Positions 1 to 7,339 of a DNA stretch of 64,000 bases are shown here, piece after piece. Location: assembly GCF_004138395.1 (NCBI RefSeq), contig NZ_PRLM01000006.1, positions 62,001-126,000 on the forward strand, in the 5' to 3' direction. Numbering within the stretch: position 1 is the stretch's first letter; the number at the start of each line of letters is the position of its first letter. Source of the stretch: Candidatus Nanosyncoccus alces. Its GTDB lineage: Bacteria > Patescibacteriota > Saccharimonadia > Saccharimonadales > Saccharimonadaceae. The translations under genes and the position numbers were made by a program. The notes under the pieces were generated by a model, which worked only from the letters and a program-made list of their open reading frames with translations, searched no databases and was not told the DNA's origin.

Positions 1-283
1 GATGCCAAACCCGAAGGCCGGCACCGTAACTATGGATGTAGAGAAAGCTGTAAAAGAAGCTAAGGCTGGCAAGGTAGAATACCGTGTAGACAAGCAGGCG
101 ATTGTGCACATTGGTGTAGGTAAAGTTTCGTTTGGTGCAGATAAACTAATCGAGAACGCAAATGCTTTCTTTGATTCTCTAAAGGCACAGAAACCAGCGT
201 CGCTTAAGGGTACTTATGTAAAGTCAGTATTTATTACTACGACTATGGGCCCCTCTATCGCAATCGAAAACCTATACAACTAA
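1..283 (+). CDS. rplA: 50S ribosomal protein L1, C-terminal part
   Basis: The last 93 or so codons of ribosomal protein L1 run in from the left edge. The reading frame is already open at base 2, and the residues GxMPNPKxGTV and the ending [11 protein letters not shown] are typical of the L1 C-terminal half. L1 binds 23S rRNA at the L1 stalk and usually represses its own rplK-rplA operon. Here it is the last gene of its operon: a terminator follows 10 nt after the stop. The rplJ-rplL pair that commonly follows L1 lies about 1.1 kb away on the other strand. The start lies outside the window. Confidence 0.96.
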   Translation, partial: MPNPKAGTVTMDVEKAVKEAKAGKVEYRVDKQAIVHIGVGKVSFGADKLIENANAFFDSLKAQKPASLKGTYVKSVFITTTMGPSIAIENLYN

Positions 284-292
284 GATTTAGGA

Positions 293-317
293 AATAGCCC
301 TGCGGGGCTATTTTTTT
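293..317 (+). terminator. Intrinsic terminator after rplA
   Basis: An 8-bp stem (AATAGCCC/GGGCTATT) with a TGCG loop is followed by a T run. It sits directly behind the rplA stop codon and overlaps the promoter region of the next gene. Confidence 0.9.
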
Positions 318-333
318 GTGGTATACTAAAAAT

Positions 334-900
334 ATGAATTTAGACTTTAGCAATTTGGGCACACCAGAAATGATAATTATGGCGGCAGCAGGGCTAGCGC
401 TACTGTTTTTTGGCTATCGCATTAAGAAAATTGCATTCTTTATTATTTGGTTTATTTTAGGCTACAATTTAATGACGTTTTTGATGCCGACGGTTAATAA
501 TTTAGTGCCGCAGATTGCTGAGAGCAACTTGTATCAAATGCTACTGCCGATTGGTGGTGGGTTACTTTTGGCGCTACTTGGGTTTTCCATTGAAAAGCTT
601 TGTGTAGGCGGCATATGTTTTGCACTAATAATGGTAATAACGGTGCGGTATTTTGGTGCGGAAATGCAAACTTTAGCGATAGGCGGGGTGATCGGCGTAA
701 TAGCAGCTGGCGCAGCAGTAATGATGATGAAACCAGCCACCATTATCGCTACCGCTACGGCTGGGGCTTATGCATTGACTTTGGCGATCCTTACACTGTT
801 TCCGGATATTAGCAAAGAAACTTATTACTTTATTATCCTAGGTGGGCTGGATGCGATCGGCTCGGTATTTCAGTTTCTTACGGCTAAACGCATCATGTAA
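334..900 (+). CDS. Polytopic membrane protein of unknown function
   Basis: This 188-residue, very hydrophobic protein has about six or seven predicted membrane segments starting near residue 15 and running almost to the C-terminus. No catalytic motif is visible and I do not recognise the family with confidence; it vaguely resembles small TMEM198/DUF4203-type membrane proteins. The ATG at 334 was chosen because a TATACT -10 element (322-327) ends exactly 6 nt before it and no ribosome-binding site is present, so the mRNA is probably leaderless. The upstream in-frame TTG at 316 lies inside the preceding terminator and is unlikely to be used. Confidence 0.8.
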   Translation: MNLDFSNLGTPEMIIMAAAGLALLFFGYRIKKIAFFIIWFILGYNLMTFLMPTVNNLVPQIAESNLYQMLLPIGGGLLLALLGFSIEKLCVGGICFALIMVITVRYFGAEMQTLAIGGVIGVIAAGAAVMMMKPATIIATATAGAYALTLAILTLFPDISKETYYFIILGGLDAIGSVFQFLTAKRIM

Positions 901-910
901 CCCCTTAAGC

Positions 911-939
911 TTGACTTTTTTGCATAAGTGTGCTATAAT
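911..939 (+). promoter_or_regulatory. Strong full-consensus promoter
   Basis: TTGACT (911-916), a 17-nt spacer ending in AAGTGTGC, then TATAAT (934-939). The spacer box is shared with the promoters at 3004-3031, 44701-44729 and 58462-58490. It drives the small frameshifted membrane-protein gene that begins near 1008. Confidence 0.85.
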
Positions 940-1007
940 AAGGCTGGATCCTGCGAAAGGGTTACACTAGAGACTAAATGTCTCGCACCTTAAGGAGTTG
1001 AGCTACT

Positions 1008-1305
1008 TTGAAAAGTTATTTTAAAAAGCATTATAGGTTTTTTTGCCATATTAGCTGCCTTGATTGGTTGCAATCTGTGCACATCCGGTTTAACGATTTT
1101 CGTTATAACTGGCGAAATCGTTGGACATAGCGCTCCGCTGTACGTAATCATAGGATATGCCCTTGGTATTATCTTTTGGGCATCAAATGTTATTTTCATC
1201 TATTTGAGAGAAAAGGACATTAGAATTCCAGATTCTATAACAATCTTAGATTTTATGATATTCGTGGCTTATTTGGTAATAATGTCTATCTATTGTTTTT
1301 CTTAG
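1008..1305 (+). pseudogene. Small membrane protein or lipoprotein gene with a one-base frameshift
   Basis: A ribosome-binding site (AAGGAG, 992-997) precedes a TTG at 1008, but that frame soon ends. The long coding frame is shifted by one base. It is open from 1012 to 1305, yet has no normal start codon before a TTG at 1060 that lacks a binding site. Removing one base from the A4 run (1011-1014) or the T7 run (1038-1044) joins the two parts into a protein of about 98 residues. The result would have a hydrophobic N-terminus, a possible lipobox (LIGC) and two or three further membrane segments. A strong promoter lies upstream and a terminator downstream. Function unknown. The break could be a slippage site, a decayed gene or an assembly error. 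Confidence 0.6.
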
Positions 1306-1321
1306 CACAGCAGTTTAGCTT

Positions 1322-1346
1322 AGCCGCCTTTATATGGCGGCTTTTT
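1322..1346 (+). terminator. Intrinsic terminator, GCCGCC type
   Basis: Stem AGCCGCC/GGCGGCT around a TTTATAT loop, followed by a T run. It ends the small unit at 911-1305 and is nearly the same in sequence as the terminators at 2604-2625, 44991-45012 and 61859-61886. Confidence 0.9.
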
Positions 1347-1365
1347 CCTGTAGTTATTTTCCACC

Positions 1366-1395
1366 AAAAATCACCCCATGGGGGGTGATTTTTTA
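1366..1395 (-). terminator. Terminator of the rplJ-rplL operon
   Basis: A near-perfect palindrome (AAAATCACCCC ... GGGTGATTTTT) sits between two convergent units. A-tracts and T-tracts on both sides allow it to act in both directions. On the minus strand it follows rplL by about 25 nt. Confidence 0.85.
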
Positions 1396-1419
1396 TAACA
1401 AATTAGCTAACCTTGTAAA

Positions 1420-1794
1420 TTACGCGAGTTCTACGGTCGCGCCAGCTTCTTCAAGAGCTTTCTTCATCGCTTCAGCGTCCGCCTTAGCAACTTTTTCCTT
1501 GACGGTAGCAGGAGCACCATCAACGATAGCCTTAGCCTCACCGAGGCCAAGCCCAGTAGCTTCCTTTACAGCCTTGATGACTGCAATCTTTTGTGCGCCA
1601 GCATCTTTCAAGACAACGTCGTATTCAGACTTGCCTTCATCAGCGCCAGCGTCACCAGCACCACCAGCCGCCACAGCTACAGCTGCTACAGGCTCGATGC
1701 CGTATTCGTCTTTTAGCAAAGTTTTGAGTTCGTTAACCTCAAGCACGGTCATATTGACCAACTCTTCGGCCAACTTTTTGATATCAGTAGCCAT
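1420..1794 (-). CDS. rplL: 50S ribosomal protein L7/L12
   Basis: This 124-residue protein has the full L7/L12 layout. An N-terminal dimerisation helix begins [18 protein letters not shown] flexible Ala/Gly hinge lies around residues 37-52. The conserved C-terminal factor-binding domain (residues about 53-124) carries [20 protein letters not shown] and ends in GATVELA. It forms the ribosomal stalk that recruits translation GTPases. It lies 21 nt behind rplJ, with an AGGAAA binding site before the ATG, and is co-transcribed with it. Confidence 0.97.
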   Translation of the reverse strand: MATDIKKLAEELVNMTVLEVNELKTLLKDEYGIEPVAAVAVAAGGAGDAGADEGKSEYDVVLKDAGAQKIAVIKAVKEATGLGLGEAKAIVDGAPATVKEKVAKADAEAMKKALEEAGATVELA

Positions 1795-1815
1795 AAATTT
1801 CCTTTCTGATTAATA

Positions 1816-2415
1816 TTAAGCGGTTGCTTCTTCTTTAGCTTCTTCGACTGGTTTTTCTTCAGCTTTTGGTTCTTCTGCAGGCTTTTCCTCGGTTTCGGTT
1901 TTTTCTTCAGCCGGTTTAGTTTCGATAGTTTCTGGCTTGTTTTCAAGCGCAGAAACTACACCGTTGATGCCGGACAAAAGCGTATCCACCACCTGAGCGA
2001 TAAGTTCGTTCTTGGTAGGTAGACTCCCAAGCGTAGTAACTTCTTCTTTGGAAAGAGCAGCACCTTCGCCGTTGAAACCACCAACGAGTTCCATCTTGGC
2101 ATGAGTTTTCGCGAATTTCGTGAGAACTTTTGCCGCGTCGAAATCTTCGTCAGTACCAAGCGCGTAAAGCAATTGTCCGGTCAGGCCAGAAGCGTCGGTG
2201 TCTTTGTAGGCAGCGATTTCTTTCATCGCAACTTTTACCAAACGGTTCTTTACAACCTTGATTTTAATATTTGCTTCACGAGCCATTTTGCGGAGCTCTT
2301 GCAATTCTGCTACGGTAAGGCCTTCGTACTTGGCGTAGACCACCATTTTAGAGTTGGAAAGAAGCTCGGTAAGATCAGCAACCAATGTAGTCTTTTTATC
2401 TTTTGAAATTGCCAT
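1816..2415 (-). CDS. rplJ: 50S ribosomal protein L10
   Basis: This 199-residue L10 protein forms the base of the L7/L12 stalk. The N-terminal ~165 residues match the family (MAISKDKKTTLVADLTELL..., ending around SGINGVVSALENKP). The last ~35 residues are an unusual low-complexity tail of Glu, Lys and Pro repeats (PAEEKTETEEKPAEEPKAEE), longer than in model L10 proteins. An AAGGA site precedes the ATG. It is the first gene of rplJ-rplL, behind an L10-type leader and its own promoter, which suggests feedback control by L10-L12. Confidence 0.96.
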   Translation of the reverse strand: MAISKDKKTTLVADLTELLSNSKMVVYAKYEGLTVAELQELRKMAREANIKIKVVKNRLVKVAMKEIAAYKDTDASGLTGQLLYALGTDEDFDAAKVLTKFAKTHAKMELVGGFNGEGAALSKEEVTTLGSLPTKNELIAQVVDTLLSGINGVVSALENKPETIETKPAEEKTETEEKPAEEPKAEEKPVEEAKEEATA

Positions 2416-2487
2416 AAAAAGTTCCTTGGTTATTTTTGATAAAAATGGTTAGCCAATTGTTAATTAACGTCACCAAATAATTACAAG

Positions 2488-2544
2488 AATATTTCCTCGG
2501 TGGCATGATTGAGTGTCCAAGACACCGCCACTGTCTTTGGCAAC
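2488..2544 (-). promoter_or_regulatory. Ribosomal protein L10 leader (autoregulatory RNA)
   Basis: On the minus strand the 5' leader of rplJ carries the core of the known L10 leader: AAAGACAGTGGCGGT, then a variable hairpin, then ATGCCACCGAGG, so GTGGC and GCCAC can pair around it. In other bacteria L10(L12)4 binds this structure to repress its own operon. It lies about 75 nt upstream of the rplJ start. Confidence 0.75.
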
Positions 2545-2551
2545 TATTTCC

Positions 2552-2580
2552 AGTTTAACATAAATAGACAAAAAATTCAA
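2552..2580 (-). promoter_or_regulatory. Promoter of rplJ-rplL
   Basis: On the minus strand TTGAAT (2580-2575), a 17-nt spacer and TAAACT (2557-2552) precede the L10 leader at the right distance. Confidence 0.65.
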
Positions 2581-2603
2581 TAGTGTGGTTAACGTACGAC
2601 AAG

Positions 2604-2625
2604 AAAAAGCCGCCCAGTGGGCGGC
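2604..2625 (-). terminator. Intrinsic terminator, GCCGCC type
   Basis: On the minus strand GCCGCCCA-C-TGGGCGGC is followed by TTTTT. It closes the small unit at 2652-2937 and keeps its transcription apart from rplJ. Confidence 0.9.
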
Positions 2626-2651
2626 GAAGATGAGACTTGGATGGCTTACGG

Positions 2652-2937
2652 TTAACCGATGGGGATAAGTTTAATGAGGATACTAATACATAGTAAGCCT
2701 AACCCTACTAACGCAACCCATCTTATGCGGGAGCCTTTACGATAATATTCATACCTGTCGAATATCAGCGCCAGCTCGCCAACGGCCGCCACTGCATCAC
2801 CAATTATTAATGGTATGCCCCCCCCGGACGATATTAAGGATCATAAAACCGAGGAAGAATATGGTAAAGGCTCCATAAATAGAGGCAATTGCCGATATGG
2901 CCGCATCTTTTCTTGACATCTTGTTGTCATTGTTCAT
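2652..2937 (-). pseudogene. Small two-helix membrane protein gene broken at a G8 tract
   Basis: An AGGAG site (2951-2947) leads into an ATG at 2937. The frame begins MNNDNKMSRKDAAISAIAS, contains one membrane segment, and reaches a run of eight G (plus-strand C8, 2818-2825). As sequenced it stops soon after the run, at 46 residues. With one G fewer the frame stays open to 2652 and adds a charged loop and a second membrane segment, giving about 94 residues. Coding character and hydrophobicity continue across the tract, so the long form was or is functional. A strong promoter and its own terminator frame it. Function unknown. Phase variation by G-tract slippage or an assembly error are both possible. 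Confidence 0.7.
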
Positions 2938-3003
2938 CTCTTTCAGCTCCTAAAGAACGAGGTTAGTTTTCCTCTAATGTAACCTTTTCCAAGGTCCTTT
3001 CTT

Positions 3004-3031
3004 ATTATAGCACACTTTTCAAAAAAGTCAA
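3004..3031 (-). promoter_or_regulatory. Strong full-consensus promoter
   Basis: On the minus strand TTGACT (3031-3026), a 16-nt spacer ending AAAAGTGTGC, then TATAAT (3009-3004). It belongs to the AAGTGTG-box family and drives the gene at 2652-2937. Confidence 0.85.
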
Positions 3032-3067
3032 GCTTATTTCTGCCCAGAGGTGTTATATAATAGAGCT

Positions 3068-4231
3068 ATGAATGATTTTGATTATTTAGACGAAGGTGAA
3101 GTTTATTTGGATGGTGCATGTCAGAGTTTGCGTCCGCGTCCAGTGATTGATGCAATTAACCAGTACTATGCTGAGCATAATTCTTGTGGTGAACGAGTGA
3201 AGTATAAATGGGGCGTAGAAACGGATGCAAAAGTAGAAGAAACGCGAGAACTGGTACTAAAGTTCTTGAAACTTTCCGCGCGGAAATACACAGCATCTTT
3301 TACCTTGAACACTACTTACGGAATTAATTTGATTCTAGATCAATTGGATGCGAAATATTTCAATAAAATTATAACGAGCGATATCGAGCATAATTCGCCG
3401 TTTCTCGCGACAATGGCGTTCAGCGAGCGCACGGGCCTGCCACGCGAGGTGATAAAGCGAAATGAAGACGGTTCGATGAATTTGACGGATTATGATTTTG
3501 CGCAAGCGATAGTAGTAGTGAATTGTGCAAGCAATTTTGACGGGCGAAAACTCGAGAACATCAAGGAGCTGGTTAAGACGGTTCACAAGGTCGGAGGGAT
3601 TGTAATAGTTGATGCGGCGCAGGCCATGGCACATTCGGCGGATATTGTGCGTGGGGTAGAAGCGGATGCAATTTGTTTTTCTGCACATAAACTATACGCG
3701 CCGTCGTTAGGCGTAATCGTATGGCGAGATGATTTAATGCCAAAACTCACGCAAGGTTTTGTGGGTGGGGGCATGGTAGACGATGTGACAAAAGACAGCT
3801 ATTTGCTTTCGGCCGAGAATAAAGAGCATCGATATACGCGTTTTGAGGCGGGTCTGCAAGCGTGGGGTGAGATAGTTGGGCTAGGCGCGGCGCTAAAGTG
3901 GCTAGACAAGTTACCTAAAAAGGCTTGGCAAAATTTAGAAAAAAACACAACTGAGCTATATGATTTCTTGAGAGGATCAGAAAAAGTACACCTGGTGAAT
4001 TACAAAGCCAATCCGACTATGACGTTTTACGTGGGTGGGCTAGACTCGCACTTGCTTGGCAATGCACTGAGCCGTGAGGAGATTATGGCACGCACAGGAT
4101 ATTTCTGCGTACATTATTATTTAGACCATGTGCTAGGACTGCCACCCCTAATTAGATTTTCACTAGGGCTACATAACCGACCCGAAGATATCGCGAAAAT
4201 CAAAAAGGTCATGGAAAAAATTATTTATTAG
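3068..4231 (+). CDS. Class V aminotransferase, SufS-like cysteine desulfurase family
   Basis: This 387-residue PLP enzyme of aminotransferase class V has the PLP lysine in SAHKLYAPSLGVI (around residue 211) and the pocket motif DAAQAMAH about 30 residues earlier. A cysteine in ARTGYFCVHYY near residue 345 sits where SufS enzymes have their active cysteine. Cysteine desulfurases move sulfur from cysteine to Fe-S or tRNA-thiolation acceptors. No suf partner gene is adjacent, so the exact acceptor is unknown; selenocysteine lyase or an epimerase-like role is also possible. The ATG at 3068 is leaderless: TATAAT (3056-3061) ends 6 nt before it. Confidence 0.8.
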   Translation: MNDFDYLDEGEVYLDGACQSLRPRPVIDAINQYYAEHNSCGERVKYKWGVETDAKVEETRELVLKFLKLSARKYTASFTLNTTYGINLILDQLDAKYFNKIITSDIEHNSPFLATMAFSERTGLPREVIKRNEDGSMNLTDYDFAQAIVVVNCASNFDGRKLENIKELVKTVHKVGGIVIVDAAQAMAHSADIVRGVEADAICFSAHKLYAPSLGVIVWRDDLMPKLTQGFVGGGMVDDVTKDSYLLSAENKEHRYTRFEAGLQAWGEIVGLGAALKWLDKLPKKAWQNLEKNTTELYDFLRGSEKVHLVNYKANPTMTFYVGGLDSHLLGNALSREEIMARTGYFCVHYYLDHVLGLPPLIRFSLGLHNRPEDIAKIKKVMEKIIY

Positions 4232-4249
4232 TGATAGAATGAGTTCATT

Positions 4250-5299
4250 ATGGTGTGTATAGCTGCTTTTATTATTTTGGCGTTGATTGGGGTGTTTGTA
4301 GCAATCATTTCGATCTTTAAGCCCAAAGTCGGTAAAGCTTACTGGAAAATGTTCAAAAAGGCTTGGGGCTGCCTATGGAAAAAGGTGCGCCTACAAAAAT
4401 GCGAAACCGGTTTTAAAGACGACGTAAAACACACTTTGCTTAGCCGCGTGATCATAAAACATCCGAAGTGGGTAAAGCCGTTATCGGTAATAATTGAAAT
4501 CATTTCGGTAGTAATAGTAGTAGTGGCGGTGTGGGCGATACTTACGGCAATCAAATCCTTGCTGGCGCTATGGGCACTAGGCTCGTGTAATGTAACTAAG
4601 CCTTCGGCGTGTTCGCTAGGAGCAGAAGTTTGCTCGATAGACGAGAGCGAACCAAGTAATCCTTTAGATGCTACCGGGCGATGGTTTACTGAATGGGGTG
4701 AGATATTCGAGGCGATTCCAGACAAATTCCGCACCTATAACGCTGAGGATTACGATTTTAATTACGTTGTGGTAAATCCATATGATGCCGATAGGCCAGT
4801 AGCGGTGGATATTTTCGATCCGGGCTGTTCAGTGTGTATGATTTCATATCGCAACCAGAAAGCTAGCGGATTTTTTGACAACTATGATGTTCGTTTGGTG
4901 CCATTCGCAATTCAAGACACTGACGATAATTACAAGTTTAAAAATTCAGAGATTGTAGTGCGTTACATGCTGGCAGCAGAGCAGTTTCGGTCTGGTCTAG
5001 CGATAGAGCTGATAGACCATATCTTCACTGGCAAAAATAGTGAAGGAATTTCTTACCAAAATAAATTTAACGAAGACTATTCGCACGAAGAAGCAGTAGA
5101 ACACTTGGAGCTTTGGCTGAATGAAGCAGGGTTAAACGAAGACGCGGTTGCCGAGATTCGTCAAATTGTAGCCTATTCAGAGATCACCGATAAAATGAGC
5201 GAGAATCGTCAGATTGTCGAAAACGACTTGCGAATAAAGGGTATCCCGACGATGATTTATGACGGCAAACGGCATACTGGGCTGTACGAATCAAAGTGA
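4250..5299 (+). CDS. Membrane-anchored thioredoxin-fold (DsbA-like) protein
   Basis: The protein has 349 residues. A first membrane segment spans residues 1-23, a basic loop follows, and a second spans about 78-111. After that come about 230 extracellular residues. The motif CSVC (193-196) in DIFDPGCSVCMISYRNQ has the spacing of a thioredoxin/DsbA redox centre, and the C-terminal part contains LRIKGIPTMIYDGK, which resembles the cis-Pro loop (GIPT). It probably forms or repairs disulfides in secreted proteins, although no VKOR or DsbB partner is nearby. Several extra cysteines (113, 121, 128) lie before the domain. The ATG follows a TAGAAT element by 9 nt, 18 nt after the previous stop. Confidence 0.72.
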   Translation: MVCIAAFIILALIGVFVAIISIFKPKVGKAYWKMFKKAWGCLWKKVRLQKCETGFKDDVKHTLLSRVIIKHPKWVKPLSVIIEIISVVIVVVAVWAILTAIKSLLALWALGSCNVTKPSACSLGAEVCSIDESEPSNPLDATGRWFTEWGEIFEAIPDKFRTYNAEDYDFNYVVVNPYDADRPVAVDIFDPGCSVCMISYRNQKASGFFDNYDVRLVPFAIQDTDDNYKFKNSEIVVRYMLAAEQFRSGLAIELIDHIFTGKNSEGISYQNKFNEDYSHEEAVEHLELWLNEAGLNEDAVAEIRQIVAYSEITDKMSENRQIVENDLRIKGIPTMIYDGKRHTGLYESK

Positions 5300-5405
5300 G
5301 TATTTTTTACAACGTTTTTTGCATGACCGGTGTTTTTTAGGTGGAAAACTTTCGGAAAAAAATCTTGACTTTACGATAAAACAAATATAATATAATATTA
5401 ATACT

Positions 5406-5429
5406 ATGTTTAGACAGGATGCGAGGTGA
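5406..5429 (+). CDS. Possible 7-codon leader peptide
   Basis: ATG at 5406 opens a 7-codon frame (MFRQDAR) that stops at TGA (5427-5429). That stop overlaps the ATG of the next gene as TGATG. The embedded GCGAGG could serve as the binding site of the downstream gene. It follows AT-rich -10-like sequences, with TTGACT further upstream. It may couple translation or be chance. Confidence 0.35.
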   Translation: MFRQDAR

Positions 5430-5947
5430 TGTCTGAAATACCAGAAAAACAAATAAAAAGATTGCGAAGTTTACTAAGTGAGGCTGAGACAAATTTATCG
5501 GCCGCGAAAGAATTGTTAATCTCTATACTAGGGGATGGCGAAGCGATTTCTGCGCCACGTGAGACGGTAGTCTCCAGTCCAGAAGGCAAGATCATCGAAG
5601 GGATTTTTGACGGGCAAATTATGATTGGCCCTGACGGCAAAAATTATCCAGTACCGGCTAACTATGCCTCTAAGTCTAAGCTTGTTGAGGGCGACATTAT
5701 GAAGCTCACGATTACGGAGGATGGCAAGTTCCTATATAAACAGATCGGTCCAGTAGAGCGTAAGACGGTCATTGGTACGCTGATTCATCACGATGATAAA
5801 TATTTCGTAGAAGTGGCGGGCAAAGAATATCAAATTTTGTATGCTTCCGTAACTTATTTTCATTTGCGTGATGGTTCCCAGGTATCCGTAGTGATACCAG
5901 CAAATAACGAAGATGCGACCTGGGCAGCAGTGGAAGCTGCACTGTAG
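5429..5947 (+). CDS. Conserved hypothetical protein, helical N-terminus plus beta-rich domains
   Basis: This 172-residue soluble protein is not recognised. Residues 1-35 (EKQIKRLRSLLSEAETNLSAAKELL) form an amphipathic helix suited to coiled-coil pairing. The rest is beta-rich, with two repeats of the pattern 'IEGIFDGQIMIGPDGK' and 'VIGTLIHHDDKYFVEVAGK', suggestive of small barrel folds. It lies 33 nt before dnaX in the same direction. ATG 5429 was preferred over GTG 5426 because it overlaps the leader-peptide stop and has a GAGG-type site. Function unknown; the position suggests a link to DNA replication or nucleic-acid binding, which is inference. Confidence 0.75.
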   Translation: MSEIPEKQIKRLRSLLSEAETNLSAAKELLISILGDGEAISAPRETVVSSPEGKIIEGIFDGQIMIGPDGKNYPVPANYASKSKLVEGDIMKLTITEDGKFLYKQIGPVERKTVIGTLIHHDDKYFVEVAGKEYQILYASVTYFHLRDGSQVSVVIPANNEDATWAAVEAAL

Positions 5948-5980
5948 GCTTTTTGCTTTTGGTGTATAATATTAATAGAG

Positions 5981-7339
5981 ATGAAAAACCTTTATAGAAG
6001 ATACCGGCCGGTGAAGCTGGAGGATGTAGTAGGGCAACCACAAGTCACTGAGCCTTTAGCGAAATCGTTGGAGCTAAAGAAGATTGGCCATGCATATCTT
6101 TTTATTGGTCCAAGGGGGACAGGAAAGACAAGCGTAGCTCGTATCTTCGCACACGAAGTAAACGGCTTTAATTATGAGCTAGAAGACGATTATGTAGACA
6201 TCATTGAGATAGACGGGGCTAGCAATCGTGGTATAGATAATATTAGAGAGTTGCGAGAAAAGGCAGCGATCGCGCCAACTAGTGGTAAGTATAAAATATA
6301 CATTATCGACGAAGTACACATGCTAACCAAAGAAGCTTTCAACGCTCTACTTAAGACTCTAGAGGAGCCGCCGGCTCATGTAATATTTATCATGGCGACT
6401 ACCGATGCCTATAAGGTGCCTGTGACCATTACCTCGCGCGCACAAACCTATACATTCAAATTGGCAGACAGCAAGACAATGTTCGGTCATCTGAGGACCA
6501 TTGCCGATCAGGAAAAGATCAAAATTGCTGATGAAGCGTTGAATATTATAGTAAAAAGAGGCGGTGGCTCATTTAGGGATTCTCTGTCGCTACTGGACCA
6601 GATTTCGACTTTGTCTGATCAAGAGATTACGAAAGAGTTAGTAATTTCGGTAATGGGTTTGCCAGAGGGTGAAAAAATTGCCGAGCTGCTCACAGAATAC
6701 ACTACGGGAAACATTGCAAAAATTGCGACCCTTTTGAAAGACTTATTATCTAACGGAATAAAACCAGAGACTTTGGCGGAGGAAATGATTAGCACAATCA
6801 TTGCCGAGCCAAAACCAAATTTGCTAACGCTACTAGCAAGATTACCAGAAGTTAAAGCTCCTTTTGCGGAGGCCAAGTTATTAGTAGCACTGGCCTGTAG
6901 TCCGTCGGTTACATCGGGGGCGCATGTTCCAGAACAATCTGATCGGAAAATGTCTTCGGAAAAAGACGTTGTGACTACTCCATCAACTAACAAAAATACT
7001 ACCGCGGCCCCAAGTGCAGATTTTGATTGGAACACATTTACTAGCAAAGTGCAGTCGATGAACGATGCGGTATATTCACAGTTAGTAAAGACCAGCCATG
7101 AGCTATTGGGCGGGGTGCTACATATTTATCCAGAACGAAAGATAGTCAAAACTATTCTGTCACGAGACAACAACAAGAGGCTATTATCTGAGGCGGCAGG
7201 AGGGAACACAAAAATCACCATCCACGAGTTTGGCGAAACACCTAGCCAAGTACCAAAAGACGACGTACTAGATAAAATATCTGGTATAATGGGAGGAGAG
7301 GTACGAAATGATGGAGGAGGAAACCCGTTCGAAGAGTAG
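5981..7339 (+). CDS. dnaX: DNA polymerase III subunit gamma/tau, minimal form
   Basis: This 452-residue clamp-loader ATPase shows Walker A GPRGTGKTS (residues about 44-52), Walker B IIDEVHML and the sensor region ATTDAYKVPVTITSRAQ. It loads the sliding clamp at replication forks. Between Walker A and B, where most DnaX proteins have a four-cysteine zinc module, this protein has no cysteine at all (VNGFNYELEDDYVDIIEIDGASNRG). The C-terminal part after residue ~310 is a Ser/Thr-rich linker and a short domain rather than a long tau tail. The start follows TATAAT (5965-5970) by 10 nt. The dnaB start lies inside its last 32 nt. Confidence 0.95.
   Translation: MKNLYRRYRPVKLEDVVGQPQVTEPLAKSLELKKIGHAYLFIGPRGTGKTSVARIFAHEVNGFNYELEDDYVDIIEIDGASNRGIDNIRELREKAAIAPTSGKYKIYIIDEVHMLTKEAFNALLKTLEEPPAHVIFIMATTDAYKVPVTITSRAQTYTFKLADSKTMFGHLRTIADQEKIKIADEALNIIVKRGGGSFRDSLSLLDQISTLSDQEITKELVISVMGLPEGEKIAELLTEYTTGNIAKIATLLKDLLSNGIKPETLAEEMISTIIAEPKPNLLTLLARLPEVKAPFAEAKLLVALACSPSVTSGAHVPEQSDRKMSSEKDVVTTPSTNKNTTAAPSADFDWNTFTSKVQSMNDAVYSQLVKTSHELLGGVLHIYPERKIVKTILSRDNNKRLLSEAAGGNTKITIHEFGETPSQVPKDDVLDKISGIMGGEVRNDGGGNPFEE

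Noticed and set aside
1334-1813. Long plus-strand frame over rplL
   Set aside because: Mirror of the highly biased rplL codons on the other strand; no start signal, and rplL is certain.
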